Source: Adiantum capillus-veneris
Taxonomy: Eukaryota > Streptophyta > Polypodiopsida > Polypodiales > Pteridaceae
Length of the DNA stretch: 64,000 bases
Reading direction: 5' to 3'
Assembly (NCBI GenBank): GCA_014529385.2
Contig: CM043944.1
Coordinates: forward strand, 92,435,914-92,499,913
In this document: positions 1-12,337 of the stretch, piece by piece
Numbering within the stretch: position 1 is the first letter of the stretch
How the letters are laid out: each line of letters opens with the position of its first letter
Program-made: the position numbers and the translations under genes
Notes under the pieces: generated by a model
Databases searched by the model: none
Seen by the model: the letters and a program-made list of their open reading frames with translations, nothing else
What the model was told of the DNA's origin: nothing

Positions 1-703
1 AGATGGGCAGAAATCCTTCAAGATTATGATTGTAAACTACGATATCGCAAGGGGCGATATAATGTAGTAGTGGATGCACTAAGTCGGATGCCTCAGATTA
101 ATTCACTTGCTTTCACAGAACTAAAGAGTAGATTTTTGGAGTCATTACGTGGCAAGTGTGCACAAGATCACTCATATGCTAAAGTGTGGAGTGCAGTTTT
201 AAAAAGGGATCCCTCACACTCACATGTCTCTGAACAGCCAGATCAACATGTCTCTGCACGCGCAGATAGAAACTCCAACACACAGAGCTCCACCCCTACT
301 CAGGAAGAGCTTAAGCGATGGAAGAATTTTTCCATTGATGATGGCTACTTAGTCCACAAAGGTAGAGTATGTGTGCCAAAACACTCAGACACTAGGCTCC
401 AAATCTTATTTGAGTGTCACGATAATCCAAGTGCCGGTCATCCAGGTATCCGTAAGACGTATACCTTAGTTCGACGGCAATTTTATTGGCCGGGCTTACA
501 TCATGATGTTCAAGAGTATGTACTAAACTGCCAACAATGCCAAGTTAGTAAGACAGAGCGCCTCAAGGTAGGTGGCCTTTTACATCCTTTACAGATTCCA
601 CAAGGTAAGTGGGAGAGTATCTCTATGGATTTTGTAGTAGGACTACCTACTACAAATCGTGGCCATGATGCCATTTGGGTAATTGTAGACCGTCTCACAA
701 CTA
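1..703 (+). pseudogene. Ty3/gypsy pol fragment: RNase H tail plus truncated integrase
   Basis: The frame is open from base 1. It begins with the end of an RNase H domain (RWAEILQDYD, then the VVDALSRMP motif that closes gypsy RNase H). A spacer of about 90 residues leads into an integrase zinc-binding region (HDNPSAGHPGIRKT, then CQQCQVSK) and the first part of the DDE core, with the first catalytic Asp in SISMDFVVGLP. The similarity stops near VDRLTTS, around base 703; a few unrelated codons and a stop follow. The second Asp and the Glu are missing, so the fragment cannot integrate DNA. The element continues upstream of the window. Family assignment is secure from motif order; the cause of the break is unknown, and the AT-rich Helitron island begins just downstream. 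Confidence 0.9.
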
Positions 704-889
704 GTATGGGGCAGTTAGCTAATGGTTGAGCGTGAAGTTGTTGTGTAGGGTTAGATTTAATGTGAAATGTATACATTTTTGCAATAGATTACGTCTATAA
801 TGTATTTTTTGTGAATAAATATTTTTAAAATCAAGACTTTACGTTTATTAGAAGTATTTTGGTTGTGTATCTTTAGGGCAGCTTTAGTA

Positions 890-890
890 C

Positions 891-933
<43 letters not shown>
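890..933. repeat. (GA)n microsatellite
   Basis: About 40 bp of uninterrupted GA dinucleotide at the left side of the AT-rich island. No gene is recognisable between 730 and 1545. Confidence 0.98.
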
Positions 934-935
<2 letters not shown>

Positions 936-1462
936 GGAAAGAGATAACAACCCTTTAAATTATATAAGATCTTTTTTTTTAGGTAATAGTATTTATTAAA
1001 AGAAGAAGGATTTCCGGAAAAAATATTGTATCCATTTGGAGTAATGGATCTAAATTTCTTAATATAAAGTGTTTCTAAGTGATTTGCTTTGTCCTTTATT
1101 GTTGTTGAATCTATAATTTCGATCGTGAACTTTTTGTTGAACGGCTTGTATCTGCTAATTTCAGTTATCATCAATTTTGTAGGTTGTTTTTTATATTGTA
1201 AAATCCTTCTTTTTAGATTAGTCGTTTGTCCAATATATATATTTTATTTATTATACATTGTAATTTATAAATAAAAATCTTACTTTGATCCTGGAGTTGG
1301 GGAGACTTTGTTTCTGTAAAAAAAAACAATTAGATTCTTTTAAAATGATTTTGTATAAACTTTTATGAGTTTTAGTATAAATATATAGCGTATTTAAAAT
1401 ATATTTAATTTTTTTAAAATATAGATTGTTATTTTAAAGTAAACAATGGATTCACATTTGGG

Positions 1463-1464
<2 letters not shown>

Positions 1465-1501
<37 letters not shown>
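1465..1501. repeat. (GA)n microsatellite
   Basis: About 36 bp of GA dinucleotide. It lies just beyond the stop codon of the spliced minus-strand gene at 1546-2553. Confidence 0.98.
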
Positions 1502-1502
<1 letters not shown>

Positions 1503-1545
1503 TGAAAATGCATTATTTGACTATGTTGATAATTTATTTAAAATA

Positions 1546-2553
1546 TTATTGAACCTGTTGGTATTTGAGTAAAATGTGAATTTTTGAAGTAATAATTGTA
1601 CCTTGACTGGTGGATGGAATATCTATAGGTATTGAAGTTGATTGCAAAGATGATTCTCCTTTATTAGCTATATCCATATCTATAAACAATGGTATGTAAT
1701 TTTTTGTTTAGTTTGAAGAATATAATCATTTATAAATAGAGAAAAAATTATGATTTTATACCATTGCTTTGATTCATAGTAATGAAGAAGTTGCAAGTAG
1801 TGCCATATTGTCTTCGTGCAAATTCCATATCTAGTGATGCTGTAATGCTCTCCAAAGTGATTGGATCTTGTTTGTTTTGTACGTTGTATAGTTGCTCATA
1901 CTCTTTTAGCTGAATGATTGAAGCTAGTCTATTATCAAGAGTTTTCAAAGAGTCTAATGGAATGTTGTAGCCAAAATGCAATAAGTTCATAGCATATGCT
2001 GAAATTCCATTTGTGTGTTTATCTAGTAAAGCTTGAGCTTCGTATCGCTCAAGCATTATATCTTCATTTGGTAAATCTTCTTTGAATATCTTAAGAATTC
2101 GTATTGTTAGACCTGCAAAGTAATTGTATTTGAATTAATTATTTTTGAAATTATGAATAATAGAAGTAATTTTTTTAAAACATAAGCTGAATTATTTACC
2201 ATCTGTAGGGAGTTCTTTAGTAGTATGTGTTTTTTTCCATGTTTGAAACATATTGTCGGCTGCATCCATATATTGTTTTAGCTCATCATAAGATGGCCAG
2301 CCATAAATGTAATTTATTGAATCACGTCCTGAGATATTTGCATATTTAAGTTGTTTGATTCTTAAGAAGAAGTTTTCTCTATGTTGCCTTTTTTATTTTT
2401 GTTGCTCTTCTTGTTCTTTTTTTTTTTGTAGGTCTATTGTGGCTTTTGCTTTAGCTTTGATAGAATTGAAGACCTAATATATTTTAACACAATTTATACA
2501 TTTAAGGTTATAAATATTGAAGTATGTGATTAGAGATAAAAGCTTACCTCCAT
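1546..2553 (-). pseudogene. Unrecognised four-exon gene beside the Helitron helicase
   Basis: I do not recognise the family. Read on the minus strand, an ATG at 2553 opens a two-codon coding exon (2553-2548). Introns follow at 2547-2474, 2199-2113 and 1761-1680 (74, 87 and 82 bp), each with GT at the donor and AG at the acceptor. Coding exons are 2553-2548, 2473-2200, 2112-1762 and 1679-1546. Their sum is 765 nt, a multiple of three, ending in TAA, and the phase is kept at every junction. A TTTTCCAG acceptor at 2571 suggests a further noncoding exon upstream. The product would have about 254 residues: a Lys/Glu/Gln-rich N-terminus, an aromatic segment (YIYGWPSYDELKQYM) and a helical, leucine-rich middle. 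One in-frame TAA at 2395-2393 breaks it. It lies 3' of the Helitron gene on the same strand and shares its AT-rich composition, so it may be captured cargo. The exon structure is read directly; function is unknown. Confidence 0.62.
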
Positions 2554-2745
2554 ATTGTTTAGATTTCAATCTGGAAAATATAAAAATGAATTTATAAATA
2601 GTTTTTTTATATCAATATAGTAATAAATTATAGCACCTTAAGTTTGATATAAAATAATTAATCATACGTTATCTTTGTTTTAATCTTTGGAGTATAATTT
2701 TGTCAGTCAATAATCTTCATATATATAGTGGTTTATTACTTGTAT

Positions 2746-5700
2746 TTAGAAATCGTTGAATATTGTTATTGAATTCAATATTTTTATGTTCTTTCGATTA
2801 GTCGATCGAGACAACATGACATATAATAGTCCAGGAGAAAAACATTTTCGAATTATTAACAATGACTTACCAAAGATAGTACATCCCTGGGATTTATGTC
2901 CAGTCATTGCATATGCTAGTGTTAGTGGAAAAGATGTTTTATGATACCATGTTCCATTGTATGTCTTTTTTTGATATTTAGATCTTCTAATAGTTACATT
3001 TTGTTGTGTATGATTTACACGTATTATAAGTTTTGTTATAATAGATGTTATATTGTTATATTTAATATCTATGACTGTCCCAAAAGTTCCATTAGCTATA
3101 CCTATTGCTAGATCTATGTTTTGTGTAAACATTACTAATGCCCCTATTGCTACTTTGGATAGGGTATGGAATTCTGTATCATTTATCCAATGTTGTAGCT
3201 CTGGTATATGATGTGCTGTTGTAGAAATATCTATATTGAATATATTGGAATGGTTGAATATCTTTAATAATATGAGGTCATTATAGTATATGACATCTTT
3301 ATTATATGTACATAATATAGTTGTGTCTTTATCTATATATTGTTCTAAATCTTTCTCTTGTATAAATGTATCTTTTAAGTATTTATCTAATTGTGATTTA
3401 GATGGTTTACTTTGTCTGATTATATTTAAGAATTCAATGAAGTCCGGATCTGAACAATGACGGATTGAGGTATATAATGTGTGGTGTATAGCTAATTTTC
3501 AAAATGTAGAATCTGTTATTAGACATTTTTGGCATATCAAGTCTTTATTTTTACAATTACATATTGCACGCAATTGCGCTATATCTCCAAATAGAAGTAG
3601 TTTTTTAGTGTTAAATATTTCTAGCATAGATAAATTACAAGCTTCTGAAATTTGGAGTATAATTGTATGTAATATTTGTGATGTCATCATTGAGAATTCA
3701 TCAATTATAATTATATATGAAGATCTTATTTTAATTGAACGAATATCATTTGGTTCTAAATTAGAACGAAATAATTGATTTTTATTAGGTAAACAAACAA
3801 AATAATGTGAAGTACGTGCTAATCGACTAAGTCTTGTAGCTGCTACTCCTATGGTTGATGTAAGGAGGACTCCTATGTTTTTGGTTATACATTGAAATGT
3901 GATATATTGAATTAGAAATGTTTTCCCAGATCCAGGTGTTCCATTTATTATATGTAACCGGCCACCCGATTTTTCAAAAATTTTATTGTATATTAGTTTT
4001 TGCTCTTTAGTCAAAGTTGTATTTTCTATGTGTTTAAGCTCTTGTAGATGTATTATTGGATCATATTGATTCTCTCCTACAGCTTTAATATTGGTCTATT
4101 TTTCTATAAAATCATTTGATGTTAAATGTTCTTCTAAATTATGTATGGGATTCATTTGAAGTATTTGATTTGTAATTTGTTGTCTAGATTCATCGATTAA
4201 TAGATGTAATTGAGAATAATTTCCAACTAAATTCTCTATGTCTTGTTCATTCTTTATTATTTGTCGTATTTGACATTCTAAAAAGTAAGATTTTTCTGTG
4301 TTGTTAATTGAGATTAATTCTTTTTCATTACGAAAATGTATATGTTTTAATAGAATAGTAAAAAAAAAACCTTCCATTTGATGGACAAGGTGAAAATCGG
4401 TAAATCTTACTAATTGTTTATACTCTTCTATTTCATTTCCAAATAAATCATGCATTTTACATATCTTCTTTGTTGTATGCTTGAGTATTTTGTTAATTCT
4501 ATAGTGATGAAAGTATGAATAAAATATTAAGCTCTCCAATTCTAATGGTCTTGCTGTATATAGATCAATTGGATGTAGTATAGAGGTTAAAAAATTTTGT
4601 ATATATTTTTATCTTTTTTTAGGAGGTGAACAATCTATATAGGTTACCTTTTCTGATTTTTTTAATGATTGGTATCTCTAAACACACCATGGTTGCTTCG
4701 GTTGATGATATTGGTTTTGTTAATACATAAGAAGATATTAGTTTGAGTTTTGTATCATCAATATTATTTAATCCTAATGTTTTTGCTGTTTCTAAATCGA
4801 TATCTATTTTTCCTATAGGTTCTGATTTCAATGCATATTTTAGTAAGTAATATGATAATCCTGTATTGGTTACTTTTTGAATATTCATATGAGCTTGTTA
4901 TAACAATAATACTCCTGCATGATAAGAGACCACATTGTTGTGTTCTAATGTTGGTATATAATAAAGCCATCGTTGAGTTTGTTCATGAATAATTGGCTTA
5001 GGATTACTTTTAATATCGTATGGAAATCCATATTTACATTTGATTTTTTTATTTTGTAATTCTATTTTACAAGATTCTCTACAACTATGTATTTGTTTTT
5101 TGATAACTAAGTTATGCAATTTATATTCAATTGATGTTGGATCAAATTTATTTATTGTATGTAAATAAGGTATATGGCTATCTATCTCTAAAGATATTCG
5201 ATCGATATCGTTTGAATCTACCCATAGCATTATATGTGCATGTGGTGAACCTCTATTTTGTATCTCATATCGTATTAGATAGTGGTTGATGGTACCTAAT
5301 AATCCATTAGGAATAAATATGTATTTGTTTAAAAATGTATGTAATCGTTTGTGAAAAATCATCATGCACTCGGTTGGACAATCTGTCCAATTGAGTTTTA
5401 AGTCTATCTTTTGGATAATTTTTTCTAAATCTTCTATTTCTACCCATCTACTAGAGGATACTTCGTCACAAGTTAGGGTTAAGAAGAAGTTAGGTAAACC
5501 AAATGACTCTACCATGCATAATAAATCTTTTAAATCTTACGATACCATGACGGAGAGCCTGGAATTGAATAAGAGATATTGTGTTTTATGATATAACGTA
5601 TGGTATCTAGCTCAGATGCATGTGGATTTTTTAGTTTGAATTTATCTATATCTGATTGTAGCATTGTTAAATTTGCTATTATCAAAGCTTGATGTAGTTG

Positions 5701-6798
5701 GTACATCATCAATAAGTATGGCTTGTATAAAGTGAATATTGAGAAGAATGAGGCTATTCTCATTTTTAGATATGTATGAAATTTTAAAGCTCCATCATGA
5801 GCTCCATATCCTAATGGAAATAGAAATGAAAATAGGGCTTTCTCTATTGTAATATCTTCTAAATTAGATACTCCATCTAAACTTGCATATAAGTTAATGA
5901 TTTTTTTTTAAAAATTTAATCTTTCATACATAACCCCACCATGAGATAACTTACCTATTTTGTATTGTGATTTTAGTTGTGTGTTGTTTACTTGATCTAA
6001 GATACCTAGATAATTTGTATTGTGTGCTACTATCATTAAGTCATAAGGAGAAGATGATGCATGTTTGTTTAGTAAAGTAGTAATTGCATTAGAAGGAATT
6101 ATAGAAATTGCTAAAGTTTTTTGTGGTTGTTCATATATAGTATATAATTTTTTTACTAATGGATTATTTTTTACTAAAAAGAGCAATAGTGTGTTTATGT
6201 CATGTGAGTTTTTTGTTAGAATATTTAAAAAATCATTACTATTTTGATATGAAAATAGAGGATTATCTAATAATGATCTTTGTTCTATATTACCTATGGC
6301 TATAGATGTTATCTTTTTACTAATATTTAAAGAGATATCTAAAGTAGATAGCATTTGTACTTCATGTACGTTCATTGTTAGTATTTTTTTTATATAAGTC
6401 GGGTGATAAGTTACCCAATATTTTCCTCTAATTTTGTTTTGAAAACATTTGGAGCAGTTATAAATTTCTATATTGTCTTGTTTCTTATTTTGAAATGATG
6501 TTAGATATGGATTAGATAATTCATATCCTCGTAAATAGGTATTTGTTTTTTCTATATATTTTAAGTTTTGTTTTTCATACTTAAAAAATAAGTTTCCACA
6601 ATTGGAACAATATTTATATGATTTGATCGAATTAGAACAAATATTTACCCATGAATCAAAATCTAAATTAAAAATGTCAAAAGTTGGAAGTAAGTTTGTT
6701 TTTCTACGTAAATGTCTTATAATCTTGGTATGCTTTGCTTTTTGTTTTAGTTTGGATGCTTTCTTCGTGGGTAATAGTTTATTTGTTTTCATCTTCAA
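2746..6798 (-). pseudogene. Helitron Rep-helicase (rolling-circle transposase), decayed
   Basis: Helitron transposases join an HUH endonuclease to a Pif1-type helicase and move DNA by rolling-circle replication. The domains appear here in order. A Cys-bearing N-terminal region of DUF6570 type (CSNCGNLFF, CSKCF) spans about 6798-5908. A Helitron-like N domain (FLFPLGYGAHDGA) lies near 5830. Rep motif FLTLTCDE and the HUH motif GSPHAHIMLW lie within 5515-4898, followed by CKYGFP. The tyrosine motif YYLLKYALK is near 4840. The helicase Walker A GTPGSGKT and Walker B IIIIDEF lie within 4014-3499. The C-terminal helicase motif MTGHKSQGCT with YVMLSRS lies within 3132-2746. Total span is about 1,350 codons, near the usual length. 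It is broken by at least two frameshifts (near 5520 and 4600) and several in-frame stops, for example near 4905 and 4096. Most catalytic residues are still present, suggesting fairly recent death. Confidence 0.92.
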
Positions 6799-7143
6799 TT
6801 ACGTATTGTTTATTATTATTTTGTATATTTGGTGGCCTTAAGATTTCATAATATTTATATCGATATGTATATTATTTGTATTGAGCTTAGACTAATATTC
6901 TAATTTGGAAAGAAAATCTTTTTGATCTTATTGTGGTTATCAAAATATTAATATTAAAATATATTTTTATATGTGTGTTTAAAATATTCTTAAATATGAC
7001 ATACCTTGTGTTATAGTCAAATGTTAAGTTGCTTTGTAGATGTTGAAGAGCTTCTTGTAAACTAGCAAATGGTAAAACTTAAGAAGTTAGAATATAGAGT
7101 TATATATAATTTGATGCTAATTACCAAAGGAATGATAAGAGAA

Positions 7144-7515
7144 CAATGCTTGACCAGCTTTGGTAAAGCTTTGATTGACACATGTTGCATGTGATATACT
7201 TTTGACAGCACACAAGTTCTTGGTAAGCTTTATGTTTGCAATGCTATCTCTTGGACTCTACTTATCTCAAGGTATATGAAAGGCCAGGGTGAAAGCCCTA
7301 GTCTATTTTTTTTAAAAAAAGGCAAAGGCAAACATCTCTCCTAATCACTAATCCTTGCATTTGGAAGGAATGTGGCATCATACAAGAAATCAACCAAGGA
7401 AACAAGAAGTCGACCAAGGCAAAAGATTCAAGATCTGATGAAAAATAACATAATACTTGACAAAGCTTTGATTGACATGTATGCCAAATCATACCATAAG
7501 CTGATATGTGGTGGA
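7144..7515 (+). pseudogene. PPR protein fragment (plant PLS type)
   Basis: PPR proteins are organellar RNA-binding proteins made of helical repeats. One plus-strand frame carries repeat signatures over about 120 codons: KALIDTCCM, then KLYVCNAISWTLLISRYMK with GQGE, then a longer linker, then NNIILDKALIDMYAKS. These match the recurrent 'NALIDMYAKCG...VF..L..RN.VSWT.LI..Y' pattern of plant PLS-class repeats. Two in-frame stops (about 7192 and 7342) and replaced consensus residues mark it as a relic. No start codon or C-terminal E/DYW domain is visible. It lies just beyond the Helitron island. Confidence 0.75.
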
Positions 7516-9290
7516 GTAACTTCAGAAATTGACACATTGCAAACTCACTGAACTTGGTCTAGATTCACTTTATGTTTTTCAATGCATTTCTGGGAATCAG
7601 CTTTGCGATTTGATCGGGTACACATCTCGTATTTGATAAATGACAGATCAGCTCATTCCTCTGGTCCATGATGACAAACTCCTTCAACTACAGTCAATTG
7701 GTTCACCTTTATCAAGTTGCTTGTGAGGACACAAGCACATTTTAAAAAAACGGGGAGTAGATGGAAGCGGACCAGATAGTATTGTAAGGTGGTCGGACAC
7801 GTGATGTTTTCAGCCAAAAAGAATGTGCTTAGTGACTTACCTTTGGTACCTTGGCTCGACAAGGTGCAGCTATTTATTATCACGGTAATGCCAAAGCCGA
7901 ATACAGATGTCTTGCTTGTGTTTTGGAGCAGAAGCTCATTCAAGGGGCAAGGGAGCTTATCCCGAGCTGCAAGGGTAGCATATGGACATGGGGATATTAT
8001 CCCTATCAATCTATCACGGATTTTGGATACATGTGTAGATATCATGCAAGATGTACCCTCCCCTCCTTCGTCGCTGCCAACGTCGACACTTGATCCTCAT
8101 ATGCATGATGAAGAGGTCAGAATAGATAGTTTTTTATGTTCTACTGCTGCTACATTTTCTCACTCAGTGACGCAGAATAGTTTCGCAGGCACAAAAACCA
8201 GACATTGCAGCCCTATCATGTATTCAAAGTTTGGTGAAACTTTGAGACACGTCGTGATTCCCCACCTCAAAGACATGATGTGGAACACAGTACTCTTACG
8301 CCATTCTAGAGTCTAATGAAGCATTATTCTAAGTCAGCAATCAAGCGGCATAGTCAACTTTGGCTCTTACCCCCATGCTCCTCAGCTCCAAGCAGAAGAT
8401 GACAAGAGATAGATTTTATTTTTGGAACTGGCCAAAGCTCAGTATGAGAAATGAAGGAAGTGGGGGGGAGTGCCAGGCGGGTACTGTTGACTTCTACTCA
8501 TTGAATGAATGGGAGAAGCAAGTTAGTGCAGGGCAAAGCGATCTACGAGTTGGGAGCTGCTTTGCGCCCGGAACAGGAGCCATGGGAATGCATATGCCTA
8601 GGAAGGTGTTGGATGATGGAACTGAGAAAGAGGTCCAAGAGTTGCTTGATGAAGTGGAACCCCCACTCGGCCTGGTTGGTTGGCATCGAAGGCAGGAAGG
8701 GATGTTGGAGGTGCCTCGTGGGGCACCATCTTTAAGTTATGCTACAAGTCCGGCATCCTTGGAGGAGGTTCTCAGTGAGAGCCTAGGGGAATCAGAACGG
8801 GTATGGATAGAAGTGGCTAGCCGCCAGTAGTTGCGAGGAGAACCATCTGAACCTGACCGAAATCAGGATAAGAGTAAGTTGAGAAGGCAGGCTGTGGTAT
8901 TGAAGAGGGAGCCAGGGATTTTACGCAGGCAAATCCAGGGAAGGCATGACAAGTGTATGAAGATGTGGGAACGTCGGTTATGAGACAACCAGGTCTGTCC
9001 TATGGAAACATGGTGGGCATGAGCCCCTTCGACGAAAAGATGCACGGTGATTGGATCACAGCTGTGGTTATGGAGATTCAAAGGGGAATGTATTCAGAGT
9101 TCTCGTATGGGTTATTCGCATGCCGAGGTGGACCCTCCGGGATTGGTCGCCATTAGGATGCAGTTGAGCAAGAGGGGTGCAAGTCCTGTTATGGACGCAC
9201 ATGTATGGGGCTGAGGATGGCATGGATGGCCAGTTCTCGGCTATGATACCCTCAACAAGGTACCCATTGGTGGGAGATGCCCAAAGCTTA
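7516..9290. other. No recognisable gene; unassigned open frames only
   Basis: GC content rises compared with the Helitron island. Plus-strand open frames at 7789-8316 (175 codons) and 8360-8830 (156 codons) show no motif I recognise, and no splice structure or promoter supports them. They may be chance frames in old transposon DNA. Confidence 0.5.
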
Positions 9291-9386
9291 GTTATGGGCT
9301 GCTGGAGCTCCCGGTCCTGGTTTGGCTGGTTAGATACGATGCAATTAGAGGGCTAGATGTCCCTAACCCCTTAAGATGGCTCTCGA

Positions 9387-9600
9387 AGACCTGCAAATAA
9401 CCAATCCGAAAGGCACATAAACCTGAGCTGAAACAACCAGTTGCACAGAAACTTCTCAGTGAGCAATGCAAACGAGGCGAGAGAGCACTCCTTAATCCCC
9501 TCAACCTAGATCTCGAAGCCCTCCAGATAACCAATCCGAAAGGCATAAAAACTTGAGGTGAAACAACCAGCTGTGCATAAACTTCACCGCTAAAAACTTG
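9387..9600. repeat. Imperfect tandem duplication, period about 118 bp
   Basis: The phrase ataaccaatccgaaaggca, followed by closely similar DNA ending in an aacaaccag segment, occurs twice, starting near 9397 and 9518. It sits 3' of the PPR relic on the minus strand. Confidence 0.7.
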
Positions 9601-9689
9601 CTCAATCCCCAATGATAATGATCGGAACCATAATTGACTGTGGGGCTTGCAATTCAAAGCAAATGAAGCAAAGGGACTAGCGCCTTGCA

Positions 9690-10056
9690 AAACATTCCAT
9701 AAGACAACATTCCTAACCGGTACTCTTTTGAGCACATTAAAGGTATTTGTAGGCTTTTCACATTGAACATACATGTCCATAAGACTTCACATCACAAACA
9801 ATTCTACTTCAAGCCCACTCTCGATAATATGCTCATCAACAAATTTTGATGTTTGAATGAGAATGTCCCATTTTGACGTACATTTTGACCAAGGAACCAC
9901 GCAGAAAAATAATTTTACCCATCTGCATTTTGCAAACATGGACACAAATGCAGCAACCTTGGTGTTATTGATCTGAATTATACAAGCATACAAAAGCCAT
10001 TGATAGAAGTTAGAATGAGACAACTCAAAGCTATAAGGCTGCTCCATCAAGACCAA
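9690..10056 (-). pseudogene. PPR protein fragment with in-frame stop
   Basis: The minus-strand frame reads FVDEHIIESGLEVELFVM, then a TGA, then SLMDMYVQCEKPTNTFNV and LKRVPVRNVVLWN in the same frame. This is the usual order of plant PLS-type PPR repeats (a 'H..I...GLE.DLFV...L.DMY.KCG' unit followed by 'VF...P.RNVVSWN'). A single stop codon separates two well-kept halves, and the repeat signature fades downstream of 9690. Upstream residues to 10056 are a more degenerate repeat. No start or C-terminal domain is visible. The gene would be organelle-targeted in life, but no targeting peptide can be seen. Confidence 0.75.
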
Positions 10057-10147
10057 AATAAATTTTTGTACATACTATGAATCTGTACAGTCTTCTCAGA
10101 CCTGTGTCCACTCAAGGTAACATCTTGCGAGGCGCAAGCCTAACCGG

Positions 10148-11060
10148 CTGATCTACATGTCTATCAATAGGTGATAGGCCGTCCCATAATAGATGATAAG
10201 CCCAAGCTCAAAAATGACTCGAGCTTCGCAAAGACTACATGGAGCCTGACCGACTCATTCGAAACAACGAGCTGATCCTCGTCCAAGTCATAAGGCAGTA
10301 GCAAATACTCTCCTCATCAACAAGTGGCAAGTTGTGATGCTTGACAACAGGAGTAACCTCGGGCATAATGTCCAATATATCATCATGGACTACAGTATCT
10401 ACGCGCTCATCCATAAGCACACCTGGGCAACCACATGTGCTGGACACCATCTCCTCCATCTCCCACTCAAAGTCATGCATAGCATCCTCACGCTACCAAA
10501 GTCCAATCCTACCAGGATCAAGGGTCTCCCTTAGTCTCTAACTGGCTTCCATTGAGCTCACCCAAATCGCACATAGACGCAGGATGATCAAAGCCTATCG
10601 CATCTGGCATAACATCGCACCAAATCTCCTCATCTACATCATCGTCTAAGTCGTGCTCACAAACCGCATAGGGCTCCCCATATTGTACATCAAGCTTTTC
10701 TAGCTCATAAAAAACTAGGGGCAACTCATGGCACTGATCTTATGCATATCCTCGCTGATCTACATGTCTATCAATAGGTGGCCTCTCATAGCACTCAAGC
10801 GCGCGGCGAGGCCGCAGCCCAAAATAGATGATAAGTCCAAGCTCAAAAATGATTCGAGCTCTAGAAAGACTACATGGAGCCTGATCGGCTCATTCAAAAC
10901 AACGAGCTGATCCTCGCCCAAGTCATAAAGTGCAAATACTCTCCTCAGCTCGACACCCAGGAGTAAACTCATGCATAATGTCCAATATATCGTCATGGAC
11001 TGCAGTGTCTACACGCTCATCCATAACCGCATCTGGGCCCGCACACAACAACGACCCCGG
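10148..11060. repeat. Tandem duplication, period about 606 bp
   Basis: The segment starting gctgatctacatgtctatca at 10148 recurs at 10754. The similarity resumes through shared stretches such as ctacatggagcctga and taatgtccaatatat, up to the Asp-rich stretch DERVDT.VHDDILDIM on the minus strand. The copies differ by indels. Between them the minus strand carries an acidic frame (10724-10518, EHDLDDDVDEEIW). The origin is unrecognised; it may be part of an old retrotransposon. Confidence 0.75.
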
Positions 11061-12337
11061 ATGTATGGTGCCCGGGTCACCTGCTCAAATACCTATACCC
11101 AAATCAGCCCCAAGCTGGGCTGAAATTGGAAAGTGAGGAAAGCCTCCCAAGGGCTGATGCAAAGGGCCCCAAACAGGGACTGAATTGAAGATAAAACACC
11201 GAGATGTAAGCCACAAAACTTGGTCAGCAAAGAGACTAAAAGTAGGGATGATTTGATAAGAAAGGAGCCTGGAAGGGCTCGACAAAAGGGCCCAAGTGGA
11301 GGGCTGAAGTTGATGGTGGAAAGGCTTAGGTGTAGCCTAAACCTATGTATCCAAGCCTCAAGGAGGCAATGCAAACCAACCCCAGATGGGGAATATACCT
11401 GAACAACAGAGACCACATCCCCTCACTCAGGCCGGAATCAAACTTCTGTATCCCTTTGATCACTGAGAGATATGGCTGGCTTGTTGAGCTTACACCAAAA
11501 TATATTGAAGGCATGCTATCAAGACCTCCACTCCCGACAAAGACTGAAGAACAGACCGGGTTGAATCACCCTATCTTCTGGCTTAACCGGATTGAGCTTT
11601 GTGTAAGAGCGAAATCGCCGATGCAGAGACTTTTTGTCTAGCATTCTGGTCTGAGCATAAAAACTCCTATGCAGACAAAAGCTTCTCGAATTTCAAAGCT
11701 TCCACTTTATTTTATCTGCGTAGGCTGATAAAATAAAGGACCAAGTGTTATCGATCCCTTGAGAATGACGGAGGAGAAGTAATGCCTTCTTCAAGATGAA
11801 GCCATTGCAAAGTAAAGAACATCCCCAGCATTGGGAACGCAACCATCCACTTCAGCAGCCGATAGTAATGCATGTGAAACGTAAGCGAAAACTCATCGGT
11901 GAAATAAAAGCCATTCTTATCTACCATTTCCAGGATTACTGTGCCAGAAGACTGCACTGAGACACATCGCAATTTGAATTGATGCCTTCCAGGTTGTTCA
12001 ATCAACTGATCTTTGTAATGCGTTTCGGACCCATGTAATTATGGGTCACCCACTGCTGAAAATGACTCTTCGCAATCACAAAATGACTGCTGCCGCTGCA
12101 ATGAATGAGCTACAACCTATCGCCTGCTGCTCTACACACGTGCAGACCTGAAACTGACAAGCTGCTGCATGTGCATTTCTAAAACTAACCTACAAAAACT
12201 GCTGTTCTTGCTGCAAGCTGTCTACAAATGATGCAGACAAGGAAAAACTGACGACCTGACCTGAAATGCATTGCCTCGATGTGTGTGGAGTTGCTCACGA
12301 ATAGTTTTCTGCTGTCACGACCAGTTTACGTGCCCTC
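11061..12337. other. No recognisable gene
   Basis: Short open frames occur at 11345-11641 (+) and 12005-11748 (-), but neither carries a domain I can name. No repeat structure stands out. Confidence 0.5.

Noticed and set aside
7789-8830. Two adjacent plus-strand frames of 175 and 156 codons as a host gene
   Set aside because: No domain, competing overlapping frames of similar length, and no splice sites joining them.
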